A stretch of 64,000 bases of DNA from Promerops cafer (taxonomy: Eukaryota; Chordata; Aves; Passeriformes; Nectariniidae): the NCBI GenBank assembly GCA_013398275.1, contig VZSE01004866.1, forward strand, positions 1,773,399-1,837,398, in the 5' to 3' direction. Both the position numbers and the translations under genes were made by a program. Below are positions 47,540 through 58,555 of the stretch, piece by piece (the stretch's first letter is position 1; each line of letters begins with the position of its first letter). The notes beneath the pieces are model-generated. The model was not told where the DNA came from and searched no databases. It saw only the letters and a program-made list of their open reading frames with translations.

Positions 47540-47990
47540 TATAAACAGCAGTGAGAGGGAGCTGTAATGAGATCAATGTCGAGGATTGCAGTAAATGGCC
47601 TATAAAGCAATTTTTAAATGGGATTTCCTGCAACAAAGGCCAGCTCCGTACAACCTTTTCCAATAATACGAGGTGAAAAGGATTGGATTTGAATTATAAT
47701 ACCCGATACTAAGGCGAGGACAGACAGCTTTGTACTCTGCATACAGCCGGCTGCTCAGGCGATTTGTTAATCTCTCATCGGGAAACAAAATCTTAAAATA
47801 AATCTATACAGGTACATCCAGCCCCAAATTACTGTACTCATCATTATACAATTGAAAGGGGATGAATATCCTGTCATTATATGGAATATTAGATGGAATA
47901 GATTAAATGAGAGCAAGCAGCAAGCACAGCCATGTTTGTTTCCCTTTCCCAATTCCATCTTGAAGTAATTCTCAAAAGAAAAAAAAAACA
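47540..47990. promoter_or_regulatory. Candidate conserved enhancer-like block
   Basis: About 450 bp of AT-rich but non-repetitive sequence that keeps several CpGs (for example near 47577, 47666, 47716 and 47747-47779) and is rich in TAAT, ATTA and TTTATA cores. It lies immediately beside the CpG-rich block at 48.2 kb. In vertebrate genomes this composition is typical of conserved non-coding elements near developmental regulators. I have not measured conservation; the call is based on appearance and position. Confidence 0.35.
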
Positions 47991-48115
47991 TTTAAAAACT
48001 ACCGAACCAGAAAGCTAATAAACTTTGTGAAAGCTATCTGAAATGGATGTTTTTCGCTCAAACATTTCAAGGCACTAAAAAGTCCCTGAAGAGGCTTAGG
48101 CAAAAGATTTCTTAC

Positions 48116-48500
48116 CTGGGAGAAGCCCCTTAGTTTCCCAGGGCCGCTTATCTTCCCTCCTCCTGCAAACCCACTCTTACAGCCAAACCTTTGACACTGC
48201 ACCGAAAGAGCAGGAGCTGGGGCGCGGAGGCACCGGCACCGCCTGCGCGCAGCCCGGCGCCCAGAGAAGCAGCCCTGACCGCATCCCGCCCGGCTCCGGG
48301 CAGCCCCGGGTACCTTCCCAACGCATGGGAAAGAGACCAGCAGGCCTGGGCTCTGAGCTGCCTCCTCTCCACCCGGTACAGGCTGCCCCTGAGGAGCCCA
48401 GCTCCTTTGCGCTCTATTTTTAGAGCTGCTCCCTCCTCGCTGCGCGTCTCTGCACCGAACGCAGACGCCGCTTTGCCCCTTATTTTCACGATTCTATCCA
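48116..48500 (-). other. Candidate minus-strand first exon with a consensus splice donor
   Basis: On the minus strand the sequence reads TTCTCCCAG|GTAAGAAATC, with the last exon base at 48116; this is close to the ideal 5' splice site. The proposed exon is the CpG-rich patch at 48190-48480. A minus-strand frame of 123 codons (48519-48148) spans it but resembles no known protein, so the exon may be untranslated or belong to a long non-coding RNA. No acceptor downstream on the minus strand could be assigned. Confidence 0.3.
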
Positions 48501-48640
48501 TGCTAAAACCAAAACTCAAACTATTTCAAATATTTTTTTTTTTCCTCACTCCCTTTAGGAGAGAGGGTTTCAGCAGAGAAAGCGCCTCTTTAGGTACATC
48601 TGGACGTGATTTTCCAGCGCCGCGTTCCCATGAGCCTGTA
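48190..48640. promoter_or_regulatory. CpG island 4a with a palindromic MEF2-type site
   Basis: A CpG-rich patch contains the 16-bp palindrome GCTCTATTTTTAGAGC (48411-48426), whose core CTATTTTTAG (48414-48423) exactly fits the MEF2 consensus CTA(A/T)4TAG and could alternatively act as a TATA-like box. It may promote the minus-strand candidate exon listed separately. Proximity to the larger CpG-rich blocks at 49.3-51.8 kb suggests one extended promoter or regulatory domain. Confidence 0.5.
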
Positions 48641-48763
48641 GTTAAAAATAAATCAAAGACAGGGAACTCGGAGAAGGGAGTTTTCGTATTTCGCCGCTGC
48701 CTAGGAGGCTTTCTGCTTGTTAAACTGAATTTATAACACTTGGGGATTTCTTTCCACGTGGGG

Positions 48764-48795
48764 GCTATTAGCGAGGTATTTAAGAGCTATTAGCG
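48764..48795. promoter_or_regulatory. Direct repeat of GCTATTAGCG, spaced 22 bp
   Basis: The 10-mer GCTATTAGCG occurs at 48764-48773 and again at 48786-48795, so the starts are 22 bp apart, about two helical turns. A CACGTG E-box lies just upstream (48755-48760). Paired identical sites on the same face of the helix are compatible with cooperative factor binding. This is inference. Confidence 0.5.
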
Positions 48796-49026
48796 CAGGG
48801 TTCGTGATTGTTAATGTTGATGTCTATTTAAAGCTACATGTGACTTCACAAACTTAAATTATTAGCCCGCTTCCCCTAAAATGGGAAAGGTGTCCTTAGG
48901 AAAAATTAGCACTCCCTGCGGCTGAGCGTCTTGGTGCCGGGATGCTGCCCGATGGTTAATTGGAAGTGTAAATCCTAGTATAACCTTAATTCCAGGCATT
49001 TGGGGGTGACTTTTTTTTTTTTTTCC

Positions 49027-49082
49027 TTTTAAGAAGAACTTCTTTTTTAAGAAGAGAGCTTCTCTTTTAAGAAGAGTGTTTG
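49027..49082. repeat. Three tandem copies of a 18-20 bp palindromic unit
   Basis: Units begin TTTTAAGAAGA and the first two continue into CTTCTT or CTTCTC, making each internally self-complementary (AAGAAG with CTTCTT). The third copy is truncated after GAAGAGTG. It lies directly after a T run. Confidence 0.75.
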
Positions 49083-49299
49083 AATTGTACCGACCGATAG
49101 AAAATTTCAGGAAGGTTATGACGTGGGACTTACCACCACTGCCAACAGTACACCTGAATGTGATTTGCAAAGTGGAGTAATCACAAAGGCAAAAACAGAA
49201 ACCGCAATTGTCTTTTCTGACCTGGCTCCCCCTTTGCCTTTAGCTCTTACCCACGGCCTTCACTGAGATGGGTGTGTGTGTGTGTTGTTGGCTTGGTTT

Positions 49300-50470
49300 T
49301 ACTTTTAATCTTCTTTGAACATCCGAGCGGCGTTCCCCAAACGCTGCGGGGAATTTGCTGCCTCCGGCTGTCTCTCCCAGGATGGTACATCTTGGGGCAC
49401 GGCCCGGGCTGGGGTTACCCGAAAAAAAGTCCTATTTTGCCCACCTACAAACAGCAGCCACTCTCCGTGCCGACCTCCGGGAGGCTCAGGGCTTCCTAGG
49501 AGTGACTCCCACAGGCCTGTCCGGACTGCCACTGACCGTGAAAGTCAGTGGGTCCTGTCCTCTGGGAAGGGGACTCAGGTCGGCCTGAATGTCTGCTGAT
49601 CGCCTCCCTGGGTGCTCTCGGTGAGCACGCACGGCACTGACCGAAGGGACGGCCCCTCTTCAGTGACCGAGAGAAAGAAGGGAACGACATGGTTTCATCC
49701 CTGGAAACCGCGGGGAGCGCTGGGTTCGCCAGGTTGCAGAGTGGAAGCGTTGGAGCGCTGCAAGGGGCAGGGCTGGGCAGCAGCTCCCCTTCCCCCCCGG
49801 CAGCCAGAGAAGCCGCCCCTCTGCCCCATCCCTCCCTCCTAGCCGCCCGCTTGAGGCTGAACAGAGTAGATGGGGCAGAAAGGGGGGTTGGAAGGGAACG
49901 CATTTGCTCATTAAAAAAACTTCAAATATGACAGAAGTCTGTCAACCAGTTGATCCAAGCCCTCTGTTCCTTTGGGGGGAGGGGGCTCCCCCCGGAGTTC
50001 ATCCAGGGATTCCCGCAGGTGACCCCGGCTGGGGCGAGGGTGGCTCGGCAGGGCTTCAGGGCCGGCCGCGGCCGCAGCAGCCCAGGCGCTGCGGGCAGAG
50101 GAGCCCCGGCCTCCTCCCTCCCGCTCCGCGGCTTTCCGCTCCGCCGCCGCGCCGCGGCCGGGAAGGGAGGGGAGAGGGCAGCGGGGCAGACACAGGGCCC
50201 TAAACAGGCAAACAAACGAGAAGGCACTCGCAGGGCTCGGGTGGGGCTGCTGACTGGACTCCAGCTCGCCGCAGGCTGCCACTGTCGCCGAGGCTGCGGC
50301 TCCAGGGCTCGCCCGCAGCTCTGGGAGCGATGCAGGAGCGAGGGATGCTGCGGAGCCGCCAGGAACTCCCGGTTCTTGCCGTGACCTGGGGAAGGCGCAG
50401 ACCTGACAACTAATCGATCCGTGCCCATTAACCAAGGCTTCCAGGAAGCGGTATGAATCGTCCTGCTTCT
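49300..50470. promoter_or_regulatory. CpG island 4b
   Basis: A strong CpG-rich block, peaking at about 50010-50380. The longest frame is on the minus strand (50554-49922, 210 codons). It begins with a hydrophobic stretch, MLVGNLLFALALLFG, that looks like a signal peptide, but it goes on into Ala/Arg/Pro-rich sequence with no known domain. A plus-strand site CGCAG|GTGACC at about 50018 is a weak possible donor. I treat the block as a regulatory island and do not annotate a protein. Confidence 0.6.
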
Positions 50471-51011
50471 CCTTTCACATCCGAACAGCAGAGCTAATGC
50501 GAATAAAAGATTGCCAACCAGCATGACGTTGCTGGTACAAAACCAACAAAGCAAACCTTCCCAATGTTCGTTTCAAGGGACCATGCCGAGGACTGCATCT
50601 CCTCCCCCCCAAAAAAATCCCCCAACTCCACCAACAAACTCGCCCCAAACCAAAACAAAGCAACACCGCAATCAGACCTAGATTTCAAAGGTGCCCAGGG
50701 ACGAGCGGGCTCTCACGGAGGCATGTTTGAGTTGCATGTCAGTGCTACAATGGTTTCGCACACACACAGATGTGAGGAGAAGCTGGCAAAGTCCCGTTCG
50801 ACCCCACGGAGGAGCTTCAGTCACCCGCGCAGAGCCGCACTCGACCCGCGGGTTGCGCTTAAGCGCCCAGGAAGGGTAACAGCTCCTCTGCTTCTGTGTC
50901 AAATGTCACCAGAAGCCCTGTGACCACCTGCCTATTCTTTTTTGCCCAAGATAAAGGGACTATTTATTTCGTATTTCTACTTATATTCTTTCTCTCAATT
51001 CCTTAGTTTTT

Positions 51012-51137
51012 AATTTCCTTTCTTTCTTTCCTTCTTTCTTTCTTCCTTCCTTTTTGTGTTTCTCTCTTCTTTCTTTACTCTTTCTCTCCCTTCCACTCTT
51101 TCATCCTCTTGCTCATTCTTTCGTTCTTTCCAGTCTT
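51012..51137. repeat. Polypyrimidine low-complexity tract
   Basis: About 125 bp almost entirely of C and T on the plus strand, made of TTTC, CTTT and TTCC units with rare interruptions. It separates CpG islands 4b and 4c. Confidence 0.9.
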
Positions 51138-51239
51138 TGGCTCTGGCTTGAAGGAGATCTGATGTGATTAAACTCACAAGGCGTTGGAGGGCAGAGGTAA
51201 ATTAAGCCAAAGCGACAGAAAAGATGAAAGAGGCTTGCT

Positions 51240-51785
51240 CAACTCGAGTGCCCGAGGACAGCTACCCTCCGCCTTCCTCCTCTGGGTCACGCAAGCTCCC
51301 CGCCGCCTTCCCCAGGGCCTTTCTGCCCATCCTGCCCCGGAGCCGCTTTTTCCGACGGCACCAAAGCGGATTCCTTTTTCCTTTCTTTTTACCGATAGTT
51401 TCTCCGGGGCGCGGGGAGAAACGCGCCTGGCCCAGAGCGCTGCCCGTCCCTGCCCGCACCGGCTCTGCCCACCTCCGACAGGAGGGGAAGCCTCGGGGAG
51501 GTGATGGGATGCAGACACGGAAGGAAGGGTCAGACCTGCGGGGGCTTCCCGGCCGACAAATTCCCGCACAGGAGGTGTCTGCCCGCACAAAGCTCTGGCG
51601 GCAGCCCCGGTGCTGCCGCTGCCTCGGGACACCGGGATCCGCCGCAGCGCTCTGCGCTCCCAGGTGGGAAGAGGCGGCCCGGGGCTCGGCCGGGGCCCTC
51701 CGCTTCACAAACAGAGGAGAAAGGAAGGGAGAGAGCGTCCCGATGCCTACGCTCCACCTGCACTGCAGACAGCGCTTAAACACAG
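51240..51785. promoter_or_regulatory. CpG island 4c
   Basis: A third CpG-rich patch. Frames of 152-188 codons overlap on both strands and lack any recognisable domain, so they are not annotated as proteins. A plus-strand CCCAG|GTGGGA junction at about 51663 is a possible but weak donor. Confidence 0.55.
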
Positions 51786-52786
51786 TCTAAACCTTGTATT
51801 TTTATTAGCGCAAAAAGTAACGGTAATAATAGTAAAACCCCACAATCAAACAAAAAGAGCGGAGAACTACTCCAATTTAAAATTCCTTCTTGCAGGGCAA
51901 GAATGCCTGTGCTTTTCTGTTCAACAGGAGCTTTTAAACGTTAGAGATGTTCGGAAACACATTAAAGGTATCTCGAAATTCAGCGATGAAAGGAGACAAC
52001 AAAATCAGATTGTAAATATTGGTAGGCCACGCTTTATCTTTTGGGAAACCAGAGAAAAACAAAATGCAGAGACCAACGAAAAGAGCTGAAAATCCCGAGC
52101 TGCGAAAACCCCAGACATAAATAATTTTCAGGGTATTGGCATGGCAATAACTCGTGTAAAGGGATGTGCAGCTGATTTTACGGTGTGGCAGTACTCAGCC
52201 ACTTTAAGAGATAGGCAGCGTTAAAAATAGCCCTTGCTCTGCTTATTTCTCTAAAATAACGTGTAAAACACATCTTGAATTTTATTTATAACTGTAACTA
52301 AATCAAGCTATCGAAATGGGAGAACAGAGTTAGCCAAGGGTGCTGGTGTGCAGATCTAACACCAGCCCGAGGCGAAATACATAAAAACTGCCGTGCAACG
52401 AAAAAGTGCAGAGATTTATAGGATTAAAAATACAATAAAAAACAAAGTACGCAGTTACTTCCCATCTTAACAATTACGCGTTTTAAGTGAGGAGATATTG
52501 CATTTGGAGTGATCAGTTCTGTGTCAAAAAACCTCTTTCAGAAAGCTGTGGAGAAATTTGTATCGTGTCTTAAATGTGATTTAAAATGAGACGTGATTTT
52601 TTGGAAAATAAACATGCCATCTTTATTTTACTATAGTGTGAGAGAATTAAACAAATGAATACAAACCAGAATGATTCTTTAAACGGGAAAATAAGTGAGA
52701 ACAAGTGAGGCCAGGGGTGGGGTTGTTCGTGTATTGATTTACTTTTCTGATGGATCTTTTCACCGGAGAGTTATCAACAGGGAAAG
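51786..52786. other. AT-rich block next to the CpG islands, possibly regulatory
   Basis: No repeat or gene is recognised. Like the block at 47540-47990, it keeps scattered CpG in AT-rich, non-repetitive sequence (for example 52100-52330) and flanks the CpG-rich domain on the other side. A conserved regulatory function is plausible but unmeasured. Confidence 0.35.
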
Positions 52787-52818
<32 letters not shown>

Positions 52819-52825
52819 GGGGGGN
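52787..52825. repeat. 30-bp poly-A tract with an unresolved base nearby
   Basis: Thirty A (52787-52816) are followed by TAGGGGGG and an N at 52825. There is no AATAAA upstream at a proper distance. The N again marks a homopolymer-associated assembly ambiguity. Confidence 0.95.
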
Positions 52826-55800
52826 TCAGGTGGATTTTTTTCCCCGTGAGAGAAGGTCTTGGGAGGAACACACAGAGTTCCACCGCCGGGCCCTCACCCC
52901 TCCCCAAATGCAGGACTTTTCTGGCGAGAGAACCACGCCTGATTTGCAGAGCACCCGCAAATCACTCCCGGTGACTATTCCCTCCTTGCCCGAGTCTGCT
53001 TAATTTGTAAATAAGTTTCAGGGCCCCTTTTCACAGAACCCAGTTGAGCAGGTAATTTGTTGTTAGTGTTTGTTTAAATGTTGTGAACCATGCACTCAAA
53101 AATAGGAAAACTATACACAAAGGAGGCAAACATGGGAACACAACTGGAAATTACTGAGTTATAAAAACGTCAAAGAGCGATTTGCAAAGAGGCATTGGTA
53201 ATTGTCTCCCACATTAACGGGAATGATTTGCCAAGCCCAACACTTTTGTTCTCCCCAGGATGGACGGGCGCTTCGCCACGGACCTCAATGAACTGGATCA
53301 GGACATTTTTATCAGGCTCTCAGCCCAGGGGCTGCTCAGGACCCGGTGCTGGATCCTGCCTTGCAAACCTGCAGTCTTGGAGTGGGTTTTCATGTGGAAC
53401 TGAGTGGATTTACCCCAGTCTGCCTGGACGAGGAGACTTATGCCCCTGAGCCTCAGCTTTGAGGGCATCTTCCAAGGGATTCCAGGAAAGCAGCCGCAGC
53501 TGTCAAGAGGAGCACCGAGTGAAAAGCACAGATTGATGGGATGGTCTCCAGCAGGCCTGGGAGGGACACACTGTGGCCCCGCTCATGCCACCATATGGTG
53601 AGGTGCTGTGGTCAGTCTGAGATGCCTGGTAGAGCCAGACTTCCCCCCCAGCCCGGGGAGGCTTAAACAAGTCCACGCCCTGCTGTTTAGCTCTACCATC
53701 TCCCCCAAAGTCACATTTTTTAAATGAACTCTCATCATACAGCCAGTCCGTATCCTCATTCTGTTAAGACCCCATTTTCCTGCTGGAACATGGGGAGAAA
53801 TATTTTGCCTCAGGTTCAGTCAGGCAGAAATGAAGCTCGCACAGACTGACCGTGACTCTGTGGGGTCATAGTTTGTTGCTTACCTTTTTCTGCCTTATTT
53901 AGGACACCCTAAACTTTGAAATTGATGTGCAAAGAGGCAAGCTCAAATTCAGGGCTTCAGGCTCCTGCTCCTCTATCTTCAGGGTTTTTTTCCCCCCAAA
54001 ATCTTCTCTTGCATTCATATGGTCAAAAAAATAACCAAAACTACTGCCCAAAGCTAGAGGCTGACACAGTGGGATGATTGCAGGTTCCACAGCTGTAAGC
54101 TGCTATATTAATGTGTTAAGCCAGAGCTGGTTATGTTCAGAGCTGGTTTCTAACTGCTCACATTTGCATCTGCAGGGCTCTGCTCATTCCCTTGCTTGTA
54201 TTTTGAGAGGGAATGTTTTTGCACAGACTGACTCAGTAAAGTGTATCTGGTGTTAGGGCTGCCAGAAAGGTTTTATCTCAGATTTGCTCACTGTCCAGGG
54301 AAGCATAAAACCAACATCCACGGTACAACATTGCACTGCAGAAAGAACACTTCTTGAGTTCCAAAGCATTGTGCTTGCTTAGAAACACAGCTATTGGTGT
54401 AACATGTTGCTGGTGAGAGCCACAATAAAACCTGCAGATTGCACTGAGGCCAGGATTTTACTGAAGGCTCTGCTTCTGATTTTGTTGCTGAAGAAGTACC
54501 AACTACTCGTAACGAACCTGCAGCAGGATATAACACAGTTCCAAGCACATTATTTTCATAAAAGAATGGGCATTTATCTTTGCAATTAAAAAAAAGTAAA
54601 ATAAACTTCCAAATTTCAAACATGAAATTTTCTAATTAACGGATTAGGATCTAGTATGCTAGCCAACTATAAATCATAATATTCTATTAATTTCAGGTGG
54701 AAATTCCTTTCTTCCCTCCACCTTTTACCTCACAGCAGATTTTTTTTTTTTTAACTTAAAAGCTAAAGGAATATTTTGCACTTATCCTACAAAAGATTTT
54801 TTTGTTAAGCTGATTTCTTGTATCCCATGAACAGTATTAGGCAACAAGATAATATGGATTTTCCTCACTGAGACCTATAAGATAGGATTAAATAACTGCT
54901 CAGGGCCTGATCCTGCCCTGCATTTTTCAGACTGTTATGCCTGGTACTGAGTAGCCGAGAGGCCAGCAAGCCCCCACGGAGCAAATTCCAGCTCAGAGTC
55001 TCTGAGAAACGGCCACTTTGCAGGCCTCCCTACGGCGAGCATCACTCAGCTGCCTCGGCCAAGCAGGGTGCCAGAACCCAAACTTCACCTGGAAACACCA
55101 ATGCTATTCACAGCTCTGCTTAGAAGAAAAGTGACACTAATTTGCTTCGATATGCGTTGTTCTTTTGCGCAGGGACCTCATGGAAATCTGGATTTTGACA
55201 TCCTCCACATACGCTGCCCTTTGCCTTCAAGCCTTTCAGCAGTGCCAGCGGGACGGTCTGAAGAAAACCCCAGCACACAAACAGGCTCGCTATTCGTATC
55301 CCACGGGGAAAATGCAGACCTGGGCCGGCAATTTTCAGGTTTGGCTTCTGATATTTAGCAAAGTCAGCCTTAGGATCACAAGCACGTTAGGCCAGGATTA
55401 GGTGTTAGTGGGACTAGCTGAGGCAGAAGGGAAGCTGACCTCGGCTGCTGTGCAGATGCTTTAAGAAGAAGGAACCCCAGGCAAAATGGATATGGAGATT
55501 AAGTTTGCCTGACATTTCCCTTTTTTAGACACCGCTGTGACCCGAAGCTTAGAACTTTGGGCTGAATCTTACTTGACACAAAGAGAAAGGAATATTTTTG
55601 GCAAAGAAAAGAGAATGTTGGATATTGTTATATATTGTTATATATTACTGCAAATGATTGCTGCAACAAAGTAATGACATCTTCTGGGCAGATCCTGCAG
55701 TTGTGATGTAGCTCCCAGAGATATTTCAGAGATTACAACAACAATAATTGTAAACATAAGAATAATTTACAAAATAATTACAGAACAATCACCAGCAGCC

Positions 55801-57934
55801 CTACTAGGAGCCCTGTGTTTGCACCTGATTGGCAGCAGTCAGGGGCTGTCACATACTGAAAAACATTCAACAGGTAAGACAAGAAAATGTGAAAAAAATT
55901 TATCCTGAAAACTTTCTGAAGAACAAAATAATTCTTTTTGCACCAAAATGTAATTGTAGGTCAAAGTTTTGTAAGGAAGAAAAGCATGTAAAGGGATTTA
56001 AATCCCATTTATATGCAACGTCTGTCTTAACTCCTTTAGATAACTTTGAAAATTGTTCTGTAAACTTTGGAGCAATACCTAGATCGGCCAAACACATAAA
56101 TAAGCAAAGGTTCTTAATTTGAGGAAATATTTCCAGTTCTATAAAAATTTGCTATTGATTTATCAAGACAGGATTTAATCCTTCCCCCATGTGTTTCTAT
56201 TTTTAGTTTCAGATGGTTACTTAGTGTGTGATGCATTTAATGCACTGACTGTGTTAGGTACTTTCAACTCTCTTCTGTTTCTCTGAAAATACAACCAAGT
56301 AGAGTTTTAAAAATACTAGGTGAATTTAAACCTTTTTTCAAAAGAAAATTTCATTATATCTTGCTGGTTTTTTTATAAGTGGAGCAAAAAAAATGGAATA
56401 TAAGTGTGTGTGTGAGTAGGAAGGCAGCAGTTATGCTCAGCAGATTGTGTGCTCAATAGGATTTTGCTTATACAGAGTTGTTTATATTTGGATTTTTAAT
56501 TTGCATTCACTGATTGGCATAACTGATAAATCCAATTAATTCCCCCCTTTTCTATTTTTTTTTTCCATACTTTTTTAGAAAGCCAGTACTTTCTTTTTTC
56601 ACCAAATTTGTTAAGGTTCCTTCTTTGATCTACCAGATTGCCCTGTAGTCACAGCATGTGAATCCAGCTGACAAAAGGAATTTCAGTAACGGTGGGAGAT
56701 TTTTAGGAGTTTTGCTACTATTGCCACAATCCTCTCTCACAACCAGAAGCATCTACTGATGAGTCAGAGCATGTCATGCCTCCTGCCTTGTCTCCCGCCC
56801 AGGAGTAAGCGTGCACGCTGCTGCCCTCCGGTTTGAGCCTGGCCATCTGCAGTGACAGAGCTGTAGCTGCAAGGTGCCTCCACAGGCTGCCCTAGATCTC
56901 AGTGGCAATCCATGACTGCTCTTCACGTGAAACGCTGACATTTTAATCTGTAGAAAGTTGACACAATGATATTAGGTACTAGAAACAGACAGGGATGCGC
57001 TCAGTGTTTCATCTCCTAATAGTGTGAAACTTCTGTTTGTTTTTAAATAAATGATATGTCTGTGAAACGTGGCTCCTGAACATATTTTCAGAGGTACTTC
57101 TGCTTTATTGTTAAGCACATCCTTAATTTTAATGCAGAAGGTTTTTCTTCCCACTGTTAATTTGCAGCTCTAAAGGCTCCAGCTGAGACTGTAAGGAGTT
57201 CTTCCTGATTTAGCATCATCCTTGCTGACAAAATCTCAAAACTAAAAAGTGCAATTCAGAGCTCTGAGTTGGGTGACTCAACTTTCCTGTACAACACCTC
57301 CAGCTGTGTCTTCATCTCACCCAGTGCTAGGGTGTCTCTCAGCAGACAGATTGTAATCTTCTGCCTGTAAGCTACTTACAGTAGGTCCAAGGTACTTTCT
57401 GAAATATACTTGTATTAAGCTCAGCAAGTATACCTGAGTTTGTGAAATGAAGGGACAAGGAGGTTCTGGTTCTCTGATCTGTCCTCATGTGGGAGTCATT
57501 CTGGATACATAAAGGTCTGTCTTGAACTTTTATGTATCTTGTCTAGTAAATCTTTTCTGAGGCAAGACAGTATTCAAGGAGTGTGTATGCACCATGGGTT
57601 TATTAAATGGCATAATTCTGGGCTTTGGTTCCTCTTCCTTCCTAACACTCTATTTTTCTTCTTGACTACAGCGGAACACCAAAAAGGTTCTTTTAAAGGT
57701 TCATGCAAAGTGACTCATGGTTCCTTTGCAGATGGTGATATCTGGGTGAGAGTCCAGCACTGTGTACATGTAACTCCTTTATTTATGCATGTGTATATAC
57801 AAATAGACTTTCCTTACTGGCTATGTGAAACTGGCTTTTTATTCTCCAGTTTTGAATTTGCTGTCTTTTGTCCATTTTGTATCAAAAGATAGTTCTGAAA
57901 GAATTCATAGATGGTTTTAATTCTGACTGTTCCA
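52826..57934. other. Gene-free spacer
   Basis: No recognised exon or transposon. A direct repeat of ATTGTTATAT occurs near 55624-55646, and T runs near 54741 and 56558. GC-richer stretches at 53230-53640 and 54940-55330 show no coding structure that I can recognise. Confidence 0.5.
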
Positions 57935-58555
57935 GACAATTTTGTGTCATTAAAAAACCCCGCTACCTCACTACTCACCTTTTTTCAGACCATTCACAAA
58001 TATGTTGAACATCTGGATGCCTGCAGGATTTCATTAGCAATTACCTTCCACCATTTATCACTACTTTGTGTTACAAATCTTTTGAGCAGTTATTAATCTG
58101 AAGAAGGATCTTCCCTCTTATCCCATTAAATCCTATATACTTTAAATGAATCTGATAACTGACCTCATCAAAAGATTTTTAGAAATCTAAGAACATTACA
58201 TCAAATATATGACCTTTATCCGCAGGCATATTTTCTGCTTTGAAGAACTTTATTACACTAGGAGACATAACTTCTCTCTAGCAAAGCCATTTCAACTCTT
58301 TTTCTACCAATGCTTGAGACAGAAGTCAGACATGCTAATCTCTGGTTCTCCAGATGTGCAACAGATCCTTTAAAAATCAGGTGTCATATGAACCTCTCTC
58401 CCTTCCTCTGATCATGAGGCTGATTTTAATATCTTATTTAAAAATTTCAATTCTACATTTGTTAGGGACTTCTTGGGGAATGCTGTCTGTCCTGGAGATC
58501 TGTCACAATTTATTGTATTGACCCATTCTGTAATTTCCTCTGGTGCTGGGAAGAG
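57935..58555 (-). mobile_element. Ancient CR1/L3-like LINE, reverse-transcriptase region, minus strand
   Basis: On the plus strand the DNA follows, in order, words of the antisense CR1/L3 reverse transcriptase: ACCATTCACAAATATGTTGAAC, CTGCAGGATTTCATTAG, CTCTTATCCCATTAAA, GACCTCATCAAAAGATTT, AAATCTAAG..ATTACATCAA, CCTTTATCCGCAGGCAT, AAGAACTTTATTACACTAGG and GACATAACTTCTCTC. I recognise this order from reptile and bird CR1 copies. Stops and indels in every frame show long inactivity. It is much more diverged than the CR1 pieces at 38 and 45 kb and probably predates birds. Confidence 0.65.

Noticed and set aside
51224..51790. 188-codon plus-strand frame and 173-codon minus-strand frame
   Set aside because: Mutually overlapping compositional frames in a CpG island, without known motifs.
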